From NCBI GenBank assembly GCA_023101725.1, contig JALJCO010007852.1:62001-126000 (forward strand): 64,000 nucleotides of DNA. Direction: 5' to 3'. Each line of letters opens with the position of its first letter. Position 1 is the stretch's first letter. Shown one piece after another: positions 31,363 to 44,381 of this stretch. The DNA comes from Atherinomorus stipes. Lineage: Eukaryota > Chordata > Actinopteri > Atheriniformes > Atherinidae. The notes under the pieces are model-generated. The model was not told where the DNA came from. It worked only from the letters and a program-made list of their open reading frames with translations, and ran no database searches. A program made the position numbers and the translations under genes.

Positions 31363-31832
31363 TTAAAGGGACTAGAGGCAGGAATCTAAAAAAAAACAAA
31401 CATGCATGTCCATTTTTTTTTTAATACTAATGGGTGATGAAGCGCTAAATAACAAAAATAATGTTTCCACCCACGTTTCTCTCCGTTGCCTTGAACAGGC
31501 TGTGTGCTGCAAAACGTGCTGCAATTCGGTGTCCAAATTTCCCGCGCTGCCCTGCAGATGTGATGTCAAATGATGCTACATCCACAGTTTGATACAGGAA
31601 GAAGACGGTCGCGTTAAATTCAAACACTGTAAGCGATAGTTATGGATTATTCTGCCGTCAGCAAACGATCCAGATCAACTGAAAGACACTAAAAAGTGGA
31701 ACTACGAAGAAAAAGCGTAGTAAACAACATTATAGCTTCAGTTTGTTCATGCTCCCGTGATGGCTTGGCTGCAGTTACCCGCAGCGGCAGTTGCGAGTTT
31801 CATTTCTTAATCTTGTCTCTCGTCCCTTTAAA
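31363..31832. mobile_element. MITE family M5, copy 2
   Basis: TTAAAGGGACTAGAGGCAGG to TCGTCCCTTTAA; interior matches 22697-23176 closely. Confidence 0.82.
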
Positions 31833-32234
31833 GGGACATTGTGTAACAATTGTATATCACAAGCAACTTGTTAATACTTTTCATGCTGCGTTCGTGTGAA
31901 ACCGGGCAGATGGTTCCTCCTCACTGCACTACGGTGACTTTTCAAAAACATCACCTCGAACTGAGTTGAAAACTCTGGTGTCTTCGGTGAGTTTCTGTGG
32001 CTTCCTACTTTCACGCTTCTACTGAACGTAAAAACATGGTGACATGACAAGGCAACCACCACCGAGCCGACCTGTCCGATGTAGATATGAATGATACGAA
32101 CGGCAAATTCAGAACTTAGAGGAGCACTTCAGTTTGTTGATGGGAGTGATGACTGATTAATGGAAAAACACTTTTGAACGAAATAATCAATTTTTGTGAA
32201 TTGATAACAGGAGAACTTACACAATATCCCTTTC
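31829..32234. mobile_element. TIR element adjoining M5 copy 2
   Basis: Starts TTTAAAGGGACATTGTGTAA and ends TTACACAATATCCCTTTCA in inverted orientation, sharing TTTAA with the neighbouring element. Confidence 0.6.
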
Positions 32235-32237
32235 ACT

Positions 32238-32458
32238 AGAATGAACAAATGAAAGAGTACTATTGTCCTGTGAGTTCAGAGTTTCGCAAATTGTGTTTTT
32301 GTTGTTGTCTGGTTAGCGAGCTGCTCTTCTCAGCTGTACCACAGAAGGGTGCATCGTTAACGCACGGCCCCAAAAAGTGTGGAAACACCTTGATAAAAAC
32401 GAATGGAAAGTTAACTCTGGACTCACAGGACAATAGTACTTGTTCGTTTGTTCATTCT
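32238..32458. repeat. Inverted repeat, ~46-bp arms
   Basis: 32238-32283 (AGTACTATTGTCCTGTGAG core) and 32413-32458 are reverse complements with a few mismatches. Confidence 0.75.
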
Positions 32459-32462
32459 ACTT

Positions 32463-32575
32463 AAAGTATTGGCGAAGATCAAGGAGTTTTGCTGCAGATA
32501 ATCAGTGAGTAAATGCACATACAAACTCCTGGTAATGAGGTCCAGGTTAAAAAAAAGAAGTTATTTTTTAAAAAA
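32463..32575. repeat. Fragment of TIR family M6
   Basis: GGAGTTTTGCTGCAGATAAT and GGTCCAGGTTAAAAAAAAG match the right end of the M6 element at 41317-42515. The matching left fragment (TCTGCAGCAAAACTC) lies at 31331, so M5 and other elements may be nested between them. Confidence 0.55.
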
Positions 32576-33039
32576 CGAAACTCTGTCGCCTGATTAAACT
32601 GATTTTTCCTCTGAGTTCGTAGGGCTGCTGAGTGAGACAAACTAACTGGTGATCAGGACGTTGCATCTTGTAAAGCCTCACTTCAGAGTCTGCAAAATAA
32701 TGTTTGCTTTCACAGTTTTCCCAAACTGGTTTTCAGCTCTCCAGCCAGTAAAAGTCTGATGTTCATCTGCTGCGTGTGGTTCAGGGCCATCAAAACCAGT
32801 CAAACAGATTAAGGTTAGAAAGTTATGTATAATTGCTTTACTTTGCTTTAACAAACACTGCATCCACCCTCATGCAGTTCTTACTAATCCAATCATTTCC
32901 AGTGTTTCAGCTGCATAAATCTGGAGTTCACTTGAATCTAAATCTTATCAGTGTGTTGGTTTAGATCCAGATGAACTTTTACATCCTGCTCTGGTTTTGA
33001 ATCATTGGGGAGGAGTTAGGAAAATTGTTTTTAAACTTG
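32576..33039. other. Intergenic, nothing recognised
   Basis: No supported feature. Confidence 0.45.
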
Positions 33040-33530
33040 ATGGTTGGATAGAAGTCGCCGCGACGACACGCTACCAGCCACTCACGTGAACCGAATGCGC
33101 AACCCGGCGCAACAGAGCGACACCAGGCCACCGCATGAGGATGGTTATAAAACATGTTATAAGCTCAAAAGCTTAGTAAACAAATGGGGGGGGCGGCTAG
33201 TACGAGCGGTGTCAGTCTGTGAACGACTTTTGTCGAATGTGCAAAGAAAACCCGGATAAGGCAACATATGCAACAGCGCGCTATTTGAAGGGTGGAAATG
33301 CAAATAATTTGTCGCTTGATTCCTCGGCAAGCCGCCATGATTGTGTGTTGAAATAATGCTGCACACTGCTGTCGCTGGCTCTCAACATCCGGCCAAACGC
33401 CGCCCACCTTCAAAAGCCCACCCGCGATTAGTGATTGGCTCCTTTTCTCTAACCAGACGAAATCACCTATCTGCGCCTTAGATGGAGGCGGAGGAAGGAC
33501 GCCCGCGGTTTGTTGAGCACCCAGAGGTAA
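33040..33530. promoter_or_regulatory. CpG-rich stretch, possible promoter
   Basis: CpG is clearly more frequent than in the flanks (GCCGCGACGACACG, GCGCAACCCGGCGC, ACGCCCGCGG). ATTGGCT at 33434-33440 is an inverted CCAAT box, about 50 bases before a possible start codon. The upstream part may be repeat-derived. Confidence 0.35.
33482..33526 (+). CDS. Candidate first coding exon, unidentified
   Basis: ATG followed by MEAEEGRPRFVEHPE, then GAG|GTAATC as a possible donor. The start has G at +4 but T at -3. The support is its position at the end of the CpG-rich stretch; no family resemblance is recognised, and the exon is too short to judge by codon use. It ends in phase 0, compatible with 48032, but a link is speculative. 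Confidence 0.22.
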
Positions 33531-35694
33531 TCAGGTTACCTTTTACATCCAGTTCTGCTGAATTTAGATTGTGCTTTCTTTCTGTGCATGCCAATCACAT
33601 TTCACAAACTGTTTTATCCTATTTGAATGATTTCTCCTTTATATTTTGCTTTATGTAACATAAGCGTTTTTCTATAAGAACTATACAACAAAAAACTTGT
33701 ATAGTACACTTGCTGCTCCAGAGGAGATAAACATGTCTGTCTCGTCTGTCTTCACTCCCCTGCTGGGAATTCCTGCTTGTAATGTCGGAGCTAAGCTGAC
33801 AGACAGACGCAATCTTAAAAGATAACTGGAATGTCATCTTTTACTTTATATTTACCTTCCAAATATTACCAGCGGAAGGTGGCTTTGATCTTACCCAGCT
33901 TTCTACAAATCCCTTTCATTACTTGAGCATTTGAGCAGACATACTTCAGCTCTGGTGTGGGTGATGAAGGGTTAACAGAGGATGTTTAGGAGGGTCACGG
34001 GCCCCTCTGGGGGGATAGCAGGGGGCTACGGCTGGATCCCTCGTCTTTTAGGCTTATTAGCCTCTCGTCAAGATTACAGGAGACGAGAGGCCAGAGGACG
34101 GGACAGAGAGAGGGACGGAGACTGACGTCTGTTGGACAGAAAATATCATTAGAGGAGGGGTCCGCAGTTTTTATCAGCTTCAGGCATTTCATGTGTAGCT
34201 TTCTGATGCTACAACTAGGTTTGCTGCAAATTCCAGTCCAGCATGGATCCTAAGAAGACTCAGACCAGAAAAAGAACCCCCATAAAGACGGGTAGCAAGC
34301 CAAGCCCCAGTTGGCCTCTAAATCACTTTACTGTACTAATCAGGTATTAGAGACAGTTGTAGCAATTACTGAAGTGTCAACAGAGATTTGTTTTGGTGAC
34401 CTGCTGTCAGACGGCAACATTTCTCCCTCAATGAGAAACCTCGGGGATTTAGAGATGTATGTAAGGCCGCGACTCTTCAGGATTCTTGAAAAACCCAGAA
34501 TCCTCTTACAGGATCTGCCATTATTCACACTAATTCCCCTGAGGAGGAAGAGGAGGAGGAGGAGGAGGAGGAGGAGGAGGAGGGACGTTGTGCTGTCGTT
34601 ATCACTCTGAGCTGTCAGACAAAAAATTCTGATTTCATTTAACCCCGTGTTTAACCTCTGTAACGAGCAGCAGCTACATCCATGCAGCCACAGCTGCTGT
34701 CTGCTCAGACGGAAGCAGAAATCCCTGATGAGAACATCAGCGAACTTTGATGGACTGATAAAATGCAACGTATCGTCCTCAATTCTGCTGAATGTTGCAC
34801 ATCTCCTCTATGAACACGATCAAAGCACGAGCTCTGCATATCTTGAAGAAAATAAGAAAATTCATGCAACAGAATAATTAAGGGTTAATTCCTTTGTTTA
34901 GCCAATAACAGAAATATAGGAAAAAAAATCTTGTGTTAAAAACAAACAACTACTACAACAACAACAAAAACAGGTGAACCAGGTTGTCATCTCACAAGGT
35001 ACAAGGGCTTACAAACTTACAGTCATCATAGGTGATTTGAATATACATTTGAGTTGGACAGCAAACTTGTTAAACATATCAAATATAGAGTGGTTTGCAT
35101 TATTTTTTATTAATAATGCATGGGAGTTTATCATTTGTCCCAAAAGCTGGATCTATTTCCTGAAGTGGATGGATTTTGTCTTCAGGAGCTGAAAAAGAGC
35201 CTAAACTCTGTGTGCGAACTTCACTCCTGTCAGCTTCATGCATCTCAGGTCATTGTCACACATATTGGGTCGAGCCAGGCACTGTTGCAGCAGTGAGTAA
35301 AACCATATCCCAGCTAAATACTGTTAGCCTTTGACTTGTTAGCTAATTCACTTACTTGTCAGGGGTCTCTGTGGTACCGCATGTACATTTTTATTTCGTC
35401 AATCAGAGTGCAATCATCCATCAGTGTTTACAAATATCTATCCGTGTGAGTTACACCAAAATCTGTGACCCCTCAGAATCTGTGACTGTTCTGGGACGAC
35501 ATCATAAAATGGGCGTAAAAACAAGTCAAAATTGAGTGAGAGCTTCAATGCAGTCAGTCATTTTACTTCCGGGTTCTAAAATAGACACAAAGAAACTGAT
35601 ATACGCATGAGATTAGTTTTTATAGTGGTAAGGGGAACATATTTAGCCTGTAATTGGCTTTTAGGGCGTTTGAAAGGCATGATACCTTTAACAC
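33531..35694. other. Intergenic, only simple repeats recognised
   Basis: Contains a (GGA)n tract at 34540-34583. A frame near 35025 reads VIIGDLNIHL, reminiscent of LINE endonuclease but without further support. Confidence 0.45.
34540..34583. repeat. (GGA)n microsatellite
   Basis: About 14 purine-only triplets, with one AAG interruption. Confidence 0.9.
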
Positions 35695-36300
35695 TTTCTA
35701 TAAACATCTGGGAAGTGAGGAGACCAGTTGCTGGAGTTTTAAGAGAGGAATGTGTCCCATTCTGGTCTAATGCAGGATTCTAGCTGCTGAACAGTCCTGG
35801 ACCCTGGTTGGTGGATTTTTGCTTTCACAATGCTTCAAATGTTTTCTCTTGGTGAAAAGCCTGGAATGCAGGCGGGCCAGTAAATCAGCCGCATGCTGGA
35901 CTGCAAGCAGGCCAGTTCAGCAGCCAGACTCTGGACTGCAAACAGGCCACTTCAGCAGCTGGATGCTGGACTGCAGGCAAGTCAGTTCAGCAGCCAAACT
36001 CTGGACTGCAGGCCAGTTCAGCAGCCAGAAGCTGGACTGCAGGCGGGCAACTTCAGCAGCTAGACTCTGTACTGCGGGCGGGCCAGTTCAGCAGCTGGAT
36101 GCTGGACTGCAGGTAGGACAGTTCAGCAGCAGGACTATTCTCCTGTTTCCAGCCATGCTGCTGTGATGGATCCAGTATGTGGTCCAGGTCTTGCTGAAAC
36201 ATGCAAGGTCTTCCCTGAAAGAGATGTTTCTGGATGGGAGCAGATGCTGCTCTAAAACCTCCATGTATTTCGTAGCACACACAGCGTGAAACGAGCATGC
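35695..36300. repeat. Dispersed fish repeat with internal minisatellite
   Basis: Motifs such as GGAATGTGTCCCATTCTGGT, CTTGCTGAAACATGCAAGGT and CTGGATGGGAGCAGATG are those of an abundant fish repeat, known from memory and not searched. Confidence 0.55.
35868..36131. repeat. 35-bp minisatellite, ~7 units
   Basis: Unit around CTGGACTGCAGGCGGGCCAG then TTCAGCAGCCAGA, repeated with substitutions and one shorter unit. The open frame across it is produced by the repeat. Confidence 0.88.
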
Positions 36301-36675
36301 TGAACTTTCAAACCTGAAGTTTCCAGTTTGGGGGGAATTAGAGATTAAAAGTGATTCATTCTGTTGGCTAGATAAGCAAAAATCCCACAAAATGAATTGT
36401 GCTAATTAAACACAACGCTGAGCCGATATACTGTAGGCATGTAAACATGGATGTGAGTAATATGGAGTAATTGGATGTTAAATCAAGATTGGGATGCCTC
36501 CCTGTTAAGGTTTGGTAACATTCTTTGTTGGCAGAACTTATGAAAAGAGGGAGGTGGGGTGACGTTAGGGGTCACAAGGCAACTGGAGGTCTTTTCAGAT
36601 GCCATTGTTGTGGAGGGTCAGACTGGAATGGATGTGGAGCCGGGAGGAAAGGGGAATGTGAGTGTTGCTGAGGGG

Positions 36676-36717
<42 letters not shown>

Positions 36718-37077
36718 CACACATACACACATATGAAGAGCAAATGGGAGTGAGGATAAGTATCCAGAGCAAATCTTCTGTCTGGAACTTTAAGGAGACT
36801 CAAATTATAAACCTCCCTGGTCATGCCCTCTTTACAGAAGATGGGTAATGTTGCTTTGATTTAACACAACATCTCATAAAAAGACAAAGGAAAACAAACA
36901 GAAACCAGAGGGCAAGAAACCTTTTGTTTCTTCTGCTAACTTTTCGTTCTGACCATTGTTCAGCTATTTTTCTAATCTTGCACATCCTCATGGTCCACTG
37001 ACTCAAGACAGTTTGCTTTGAAGGCCTGTTTTCGTCCTTAAAATGGTATGTCTATTTCAAACATGAGCTGCGTTGAA
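36301..37077. other. Intergenic with (GA)n tract
   Basis: Apart from the microsatellite at 36678-36734, nothing recognised. Confidence 0.5.
36678..36734. repeat. (GA)n(CA)n microsatellite
   Basis: GA dinucleotide run passing into ACACACATACACACATA. Confidence 0.9.
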
Positions 37078-37390
37078 GGGCAGCTGTGGCTCAGGTGGTA
37101 GAGCAGGTCGGCCAATGATTGAAGGATTGGCAGTTCGAATCCTGATCCCCCTGCCACACGTCATTGTGTTCTTGGGCAAGCCACTTAACCCTCCTTGCCT
37201 CCAGTAGGGGCACCATTGGTGTGTGAATAGTTCCAGTGGTGGTCGGAGGGGCTGTAGGTGTGAAATGGATGCTACATATGTAGCTTACCATCACCAAGTA
37301 TGAATGAGGAGTGAAAGAATAATGGACCTACTTTGAGTGCCTTGAAAAGTGCATTATAACTCTGATCCATTATTATTATAACCCAAATAT
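37078..37390 (+). mobile_element. tRNA-derived SINE
   Basis: The head has a pol III A box (TGGCTCAGGTGG, 37087-37098) and B box (AGTTCGAATCC, 37132-37142). The body has TTGTGTTCTTGGGCAAGCCA, a segment common to fish V-SINE-like elements. The tail ends AAAAGTGCATTATAA and ATTATTATTATA. It is not a functional tRNA gene: no acceptor-stem closure was seen. Confidence 0.8.
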
Positions 37391-38082
37391 ACCGATTGCT
37401 TTCGGTTTAAAAGCTCTATTGGAATGAAATGATCCATGTAAATGTTCCTTTTCGAATGAAAAGTGCAGAACTGAATGAATTACCATTCGGTTTCACAGGG
37501 ATAGAATATTCCTTTCCCCAAACCGATCCTAGTATCATTTAAACGCTGAATCAGAAAGTTGTGAGGTTGCGTTCTTGCAGCGCATGCTACGATGAGACGT
37601 CAACGTGCAATTAGTGATGTTTCCTCACTTTGACAGATGGAAGGGAACAACGTCATTCCCTGGACAGCGACAGAAAGTTTGTTTTTGGCTCAAACTCCAT
37701 CTCTATGATTTTTCTTGTGGTTGTTTGCAGTAGAAGATCAGCTGCTGCTGATTAAAGTCCTGTAGAAACCATAACAACCGTGACGATCAGTTTGTAGACC
37801 TCTGTCTACAATAATGCGATGTAACATCATTCTGCGCATGTCAGACAGGACCATTCTGCTTAAATGTTGGCACACGTACACACCAGATCGTAATAAATCA
37901 CTTCCCATGTACACAGCTGCCAGTTCATTCCTAAAGGGAGAAAAGTCTCCATGTAAACGTACCCACTGACTAACGTCACCAACCCCTTACCTTCATGCGT
38001 TTGGTGGTGATTGGTTGGTTTGTTAAATGGACAACTTTCCAGCTAAAGACTTAAAGATTCTTTTTCTTCTTCTGTTTTTATT
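37391..38082. other. Intergenic, nothing recognised
   Basis: No supported feature. Confidence 0.45.
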
Positions 38083-38964
38083 TAAAGGAGTAGTACACAC
38101 ACAGAATGATGTAATTTTATTTTCTACTTACCTTCATGGTGAGCAAGACTCTGGAGCACTTTTTTAATATCTCAAATGCAGCCGGGTATCAGGAAGGCCT
38201 CTCGTTTTCCCCCAACTTTCATATAATGGAGTTACAATGTGCCCGAGCCAAAAAATCCATAAAAGTCCACAAAAAAAAATATTCCTCCATACTGCTCATT
38301 CAATGTGATCCAAGTGTCCTGAGTGGGTAGCATCCAGAATTTATTCGAAAGACATCATTTAGTATATTTTTAGAGCCTAAACAGTACTACATCTTACTTC
38401 CGCGAAGCGCGCATATGCGTTCACGAAACTATGGAAGCCTCGCCGTTCAGAGCCTACTCTGCCGATAATACAGGCGTAGAAGAAGAAATTTGCTGTTTAC
38501 ATTGTGCTAAGAGCGACAGAGCTGCAGACAAACCAGGACAAACACAAGGGGGGTTGGATATTGATTTAAAACAAAGAAAGAAAAAAAAAGAACGTGCAAT
38601 CTTGTCTGCTGCGCCTTCCGTAGTTTCATGAACACGCATCGGCGTGCTTGCAGGAGATGCAATTAAGAACTGTTTAGGCTCTAAAAATATACTAAATGGC
38701 GTAGTTTAGAGTAAATTCTGGACGCTACCCACTCAGGACACTTGGATTACATTGGATGAGCAGTATGGAGGAATATTGACAAGTTTTTGTGGACTTTTAT
38801 GGACCTTTTTGGCTTAGGCCCCAGCAAACTCCATTATATGAAAGTTGGGGGAAAACGAGAAGCCTTCCTGATCTCCGGCTGCATTTGAGATATTAAAAAG
38901 TACTCCAGAGTCTTGCTCACCATGAGGGTAAGTGGGTCATTCTGTGGGTGAACTATTCCTTCAA
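38083..38964. mobile_element. Long-TIR MITE family M2, copy C
   Basis: Full-length copy matching 4214-5101. Left AAAGGAGTAGTACACACACA, right GGGTGAACTATTCCTTCAA. Retains TCCAAGTGTCCTGAGTGGGT, the empty site for the insertion in copy B. Confidence 0.82.
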
Positions 38965-41316
38965 CAAGGATGTCTATATCTGTTCTAAGGTAAGGCAACA
39001 TCGTATTTGAGGCAACATATTGTCACTTTGCTGGAAAGAAATATGAAGTTCTCTTTAACATCCCTAACATTAGTTTAAGTCAGACAATCACTTTTTGGCA
39101 CAACACCGGCAGCCGTGCAGTAGTTTGTGTAAGAAACTGAGGGAGCGCACACTAGTCGCATTCCAGAGACTTCACAGGCTCGATTTGGAATCGCAGTTTC
39201 AGACTTGTGAACAATGTTTTTTTTTTTTTTTTTAATGTTTTTTCTTTTCTAACTTAGGAATGTAGCGACCCAAACAGTACCGCTAGGTTGCTGCAGTTAA
39301 ACATGAGCTACGTGTGCTGATATGATAATATACGCATGTTAAACTGACAAGACCAGTGCTTACCTTCACAATTTCCTGGCGATCGACTCTGTAGTACCTA
39401 TTACTTGTGCTGTTGTCTCTCATCTTCCCCCTTATTTCCACAGAAAGAATATTTTCTACATCTTTGTGGTCACCTGACACTAACAGGAGGCTACAGAGCA
39501 GGTGTCGTGGCGAAGGCGTCCAAATTTACATGGGTGATTGCACAAATCCATGCCCATTGCTGGTGTTTCTTCGTGGGAACTCAGTTAAAACTCATTTCCC
39601 GTCGAGGAGAGTTTTCCCTCGTTGACTAGAACAGTTCAGCGCTCAGCAACTGTCTGACATTGTGTAATTAACTCTGTAAAGACCAGCCTCTGTTTCAATG
39701 GACTTCCAAAGCTTTCTGACCATCGAGGGCAGTTGGAGCTTGCGCGAGTGATGTATACATACAGTAAATTACAAAAATCGTCCATGAATCACATCCAGAT
39801 TACTGAAGAACAATAGATAGAAGACTGCACACAAAAAGTGAATAAGTAAATAAATGAAAATAGCAAATAAACTACTTTTTATGATATTAAAATAATGAAG
39901 TAGGGCAAAATTATTTTTATGAGTGGATAGAAGGATTGCTTATATTGTTTATTCCAAATTACTTATATTGTAAAATCAATAAATGTCGTATCTGAGCACC
40001 CAACCTCATTATGTTTGTGAGTCAGGCTGAATTTGAGAGTATTTTGTCCAATTTCAGTCAGGCTGATATGCTCAGGCCAACATGCATAAAGTTGTAGTTT
40101 TGGTCAAACAAAATAATTTGATTTTCACTGCCTCCATGTCCCTACAACCTGTTACGGTTCAGTGATCTGAGAGCAGTGTTAGCTCCACATTCAGGCTCCT
40201 TCTCTGGAATTAATGTCACTTTATCACAAGCTTCTAACAAAGCTTGTCAGTGTTGTTATTTAGCCTTTTCTGGGACTGTTTTTATAACCAGGGAGTCCTC
40301 AGTTTGCAGTAATGGGCTGTTATAAACCCCCATTCCCATTAAATAGCAGAATTAGCATTAGCTGGCAATTAGCAGACAGCTGCCGTTCTTCCCACTGCCT
40401 GTAAAATGCCACCAACAGTGAATCCTCTTCAGCTGCTTTCTCAAACCCACACAAGCTCGAACATTACAATTCAGGACACACAGCTTTTTCTTTACTTCCA
40501 TTAATCACTGCGAACCCTAAACATGTAGATCTACTGAAAAATTTGAATCATGCCCCGTGAGAGAGATTTTGGGAAAGTTTAAGCTGAGGTCTATAAGAGA
40601 TGAGACCTGTGGTATTTGAAGAAAAACCCCTGTCTTTCTGTGTTGTCTGACATTCTAAAGGTGCAATTTTAAAGCAAATGTAAAGAAGTGAATTTGTTGA
40701 GCTTCTTCTATTCATACAGTGGTCAGTGTTTATAGGAGGACAGTGTGTGTGGGACTCAGTCAAAGTTTATTTGGCAGTAAATAAGCTGTGTAGTGAAACT
40801 GTATTGTTTAAGCACAAAGAGCACATGCATCACACATTTGTCTTAGATTCTTAGGAATTACCCCTTTTGGCCTTGTTAAAGCTGACTCCACATGCACATC
40901 AGGATGCGGCTGAATGGTCGAAAAGGAATTATTTCACCTTTAAAATGAAGCTGAAGTCATTGTAAATCATCAAGTGGGTAAATAAGAATACTCAACTATA
41001 TTTACAAAAGTTTCTGATTGGTTCTGAAGCTGAAAACATGAGCTCCTTCCACACATGCACCGCAGTCCTGTTTTCTGCAGATGATTCAGATTTGCATGTG
41101 AAAATGCAAACATTGAAAACATGGTGGATAATGTCACAGCGTGCCTCCCTGAGCTGCAGCAGAACCGAGTGTTTCCTGTGTGTGAAGACTGTCAGATACA
41201 TGTGGCTCTGATATCAAGACCAAAACCACCACCAGTGGCCCTCAGAAACTCCGGATCACTGCAAAGCTGCTTTGGCTGGAAACAGACGGGGACAGTGCTG
41301 CTTTGCCTAATGTGGT
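38965..41316. other. Intergenic, nothing recognised
   Basis: AT-rich. Short open frames near 39400 and 41120 have no recognisable domain or splice support. Confidence 0.45.
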
Positions 41317-42515
41317 TTTAAAGGATAACTTTCTTTTTTTCAACCTGGACCTTATTTTTAGGAGTATATACGTGCATTTACTCACCAGTAAAATTTCTGC
41401 ATCACTTTGACTCCTGTGAAAGATTACGTCGAGTTGCCCTTTGGCGTACATCTATGTAGTGGGAGAGCCTCTCCATAAGGCATTATCTGCAGCAAAACTC
41501 CTTCATTTCATCAATGCTTTTAAGGCATATTCCATCCCTGGGTGAAATTGAGCCTCCCCTCGCAGTCCCCTGAGTTGGACAAGTGGGCAGAAGCATTTTC
41601 TAGCCGACCCAGTCATTCTCTGAATCTGGCAGCACTGACTTTAGCTTAGCGTAGTTAATGTAATCTGGCAGATCCAACCAGCACCACTTATCGAAAGTGA
41701 ACTAATGGGCTCTATGTGCAGCTCCACTTCTTCCTGAACTTAAGGTAGCTCCTTTGTTTCCTGTCTTTCATTACTGGACGAACTGATTAACCCAGGTGTG
41801 CCTGACTTCAGTGACTGGCCAGACACACCTGGGTTAATCAGTTCATCCAATAATGAAAGACAGGAAACAAAGGAGCTACCTTAAGTTCAGGAAGAAGTGG
41901 GGTCGTGCATGGAGCCCATTAACTCGAGATTTTTTCCAATTATGTTTCGTGACCCCCACATTCTGATCGAGTACAAATGACAACCCGATATGACATCAAA
42001 GGACTGACTAGGCAGCATTCAACAGCAGAAGTACAGGCCAATCACAGGCGAAGCACCGCGGAGAGTAGCAAAGGCAGCACGCATGCGCAGCATCCGATGG
42101 CAACCCTGTTTACGGATGTATTGTTGAAAATCAAGGAGTTTTGCAGCAGATAATGCCTTATGTAGAGGCTGCCCCGTCTCTTCCATTGTATGTCAATGTT
42201 AAGTTTATTTATAGAGCACAGCTCATTTACTCAACCATAAGCCATTGAATATAGATACCTTTTAAAAAGTGATTTAAATTATGACAAATTGTCACTGGTG
42301 TGGATATGCGAAGGTAAAGAATTCCACAACGTAGGGGCTGCCACTGAAAAAGCCCTCTGACCCCTAGTATATGGATGTACTGTACGCTGAAGGGTGACTT
42401 AACATAATATCTTCTGAAGGCGTCAAAGTGATGAAATTTTTTTATCCGTGAGTAAATGCGCATATAAACCCCAAGAAATAAGGTCCAGGTTGAAAAAAAG
42501 AAAACGATATTTTAT
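41317..42515. mobile_element. TIR family M6, most complete copy
   Basis: Left TTTTTCAACCTGGACCTTAT and right AAATAAGGTCCAGGTTGAAA are inverted; further in, GGCATTATCTGCAGCAAAAC and GTTTTGCAGCAGATAATGCC also pair. Related pieces occur at 31331, 32463, 55805-56020 and 60297. It contains the hairpin 41724-41900 and a probable retroposon piece at about 42185-42420. Confidence 0.7.
41724..41900. repeat. Hairpin: 77-bp arms, 23-nt loop
   Basis: 41724-41800 and 41824-41900 are reverse complements with two mismatches; weaker pairing continues outwards for about 25 bases. Confidence 0.9.
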
Positions 42516-44381
42516 AAGTTTGTGCCTGAATTTTCTGGGCTGAAAATTTGTTTTCCCTCAACTTGTCTGTTCTCATTTACCTATTACAAGAGGTAGGTAC
42601 AAGAGTGGAGTTGCTTTGCTGTGTTTACATCCAGCATTGTCTCTGCCAGCACAACTACAGCAGACAGGACGTCTTCAGTGGTGGGGGATGTTTTGTTAGT
42701 CTCAGCCATGAGCACAGACACCACATGAGAAGGCTTTTAGAAGATGTTGTGGAGGTCTTTTGATTGTGCCTCGCGACAACCTTAATTTAGCAAATTTCCT
42801 CCTTAAACAATTCAGATGTCCTCCCAACATGACAGACATGTGTTGTGGTGCGATGTGGTACGCTGGCTCCATGTTGCTGTTGGATAGTTTCTTCCTATAT
42901 CATAGGCTCCAGATCTGCAATACAAACAGCATGAACGGAATCACAGAAGGTGACAATAGAAGTGGAATCTGATGTAAAAGGTGGAATTTGCTCATAGGTG
43001 GGTGTTATCCGTTATCCCCAACAGTTTAAAAGGTTTTCACGGTGCCTGAGCAAAGTGAAGAAGAAAAGCTGGGGGAGAGTTGAATGAACTTTGACCTCTG
43101 CAGTCCCTGTCTTTGTGACAGGGGAACTCAAGTCTCCCCCAGAAGTTCAGCAGTGGATGGCAGAAGCATAGAAGTTGTCCAAAAATGAAACATTTAATGC
43201 TACGTGTCTGAAAGAAGTGAAGATGCTGCACGTGTTTCTGGGGAAGCGTCAGAGGCTGAGAATATTCTGGCTGACCAACCGGAGCAGCCTCCATCACACC
43301 CACCCTGAACTGCAGCTGGAGGCTGTCCTGAAGATCTGTGGGGAAAAAGAGAATTAAAGTCAGGAAAAAAAGCCAAGTAAGTGCTGGATTTCCATGGCTG
43401 GTTGAGCAGTCATCCTACAGGAAGAGACCACAGCTCCTTCAAGCCGGTCATGTCAAACCACTGTCCAATAAAGGCCTTTTGGGTTCCAAAAAGTCTTGAA
43501 ATAAAAGAAAGAAGTTGGATATTTGTGATATTTTTCTGCTGAACAGTTGAAGTTTTGTACACCCACCACATAGTTAGAGACATTTCACCGGAAACTAAGA
43601 GGAAAAAAAAATACAGAAAAAATGGAAAACAGAAAATGGGAATAAAGAAAATGAAGTCTGATTTCATGGAAACAGATTTCATAAGACACATAATGACTTC
43701 TGTCTGTTGCAGTTTGTAGATGTAAAACCCAATAAAACTTGTTCACCTAAACTTCTTCCATCTCCTCAGACTCGGTGTCATCAGCAGCCTCTGCAGCGCT
43801 GCAGCCACATCTCAGGTTTTCATACTGGCAAGTGATTGACAGGTGATGCTATTGTCCGCTAGAATCTGTTAAAATCTTTGTATGGAGGGCGTACAATGAA
43901 TTCAGCTGAATATATACTAAACACAATATTCATGGTATAATTATCATAAATATAACATGGAAACAGTTTTTGTTATTTATTTTCTTACATACCATCATCG
44001 GGCATGTGTGATCCCATTTAGTAAAGAAACCACTGTGATGTTTTTTCTGCCCGACTGAACTGTCTTTACATTGGCCTAAATATCTCCATGTTCATGTTTA
44101 AAAACATAAAAAGAAAATATTTGACTCCACAGCACTCTGCTCCCAATATGCTTACTGGTCCCCAGCTCCAGCCATGGGTTCATGTCGAAAGTGTGTTTGG
44201 TATTTCATCTGCATGGATTAAAGAAAAGTGTTGTTTACAATGTTCAGTGTCCATTCCCAAATTTACAGTGGAAAACTGAAAGGTCTTTTATGAAGTGCGT
44301 TATGTGACACTATATATGGTGAGATTTTCACCTCAATGCTGTTACATAGAGATAAATGAAAAAAAAAAGAAACCCAGTGAC
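42516..44381. other. Intergenic, nothing recognised
   Basis: A number of short open frames, none with family resemblance or clear splice sites. Confidence 0.45.

Noticed and set aside
34974..35192. LINE endonuclease (VIIGDLNIHL)
   Set aside because: One short motif only; neighbouring endonuclease or reverse-transcriptase motifs are absent.
37078..37150. tRNA gene
   Set aside because: A and B boxes are present, but no cloverleaf closes and the sequence continues into a SINE body and tail.
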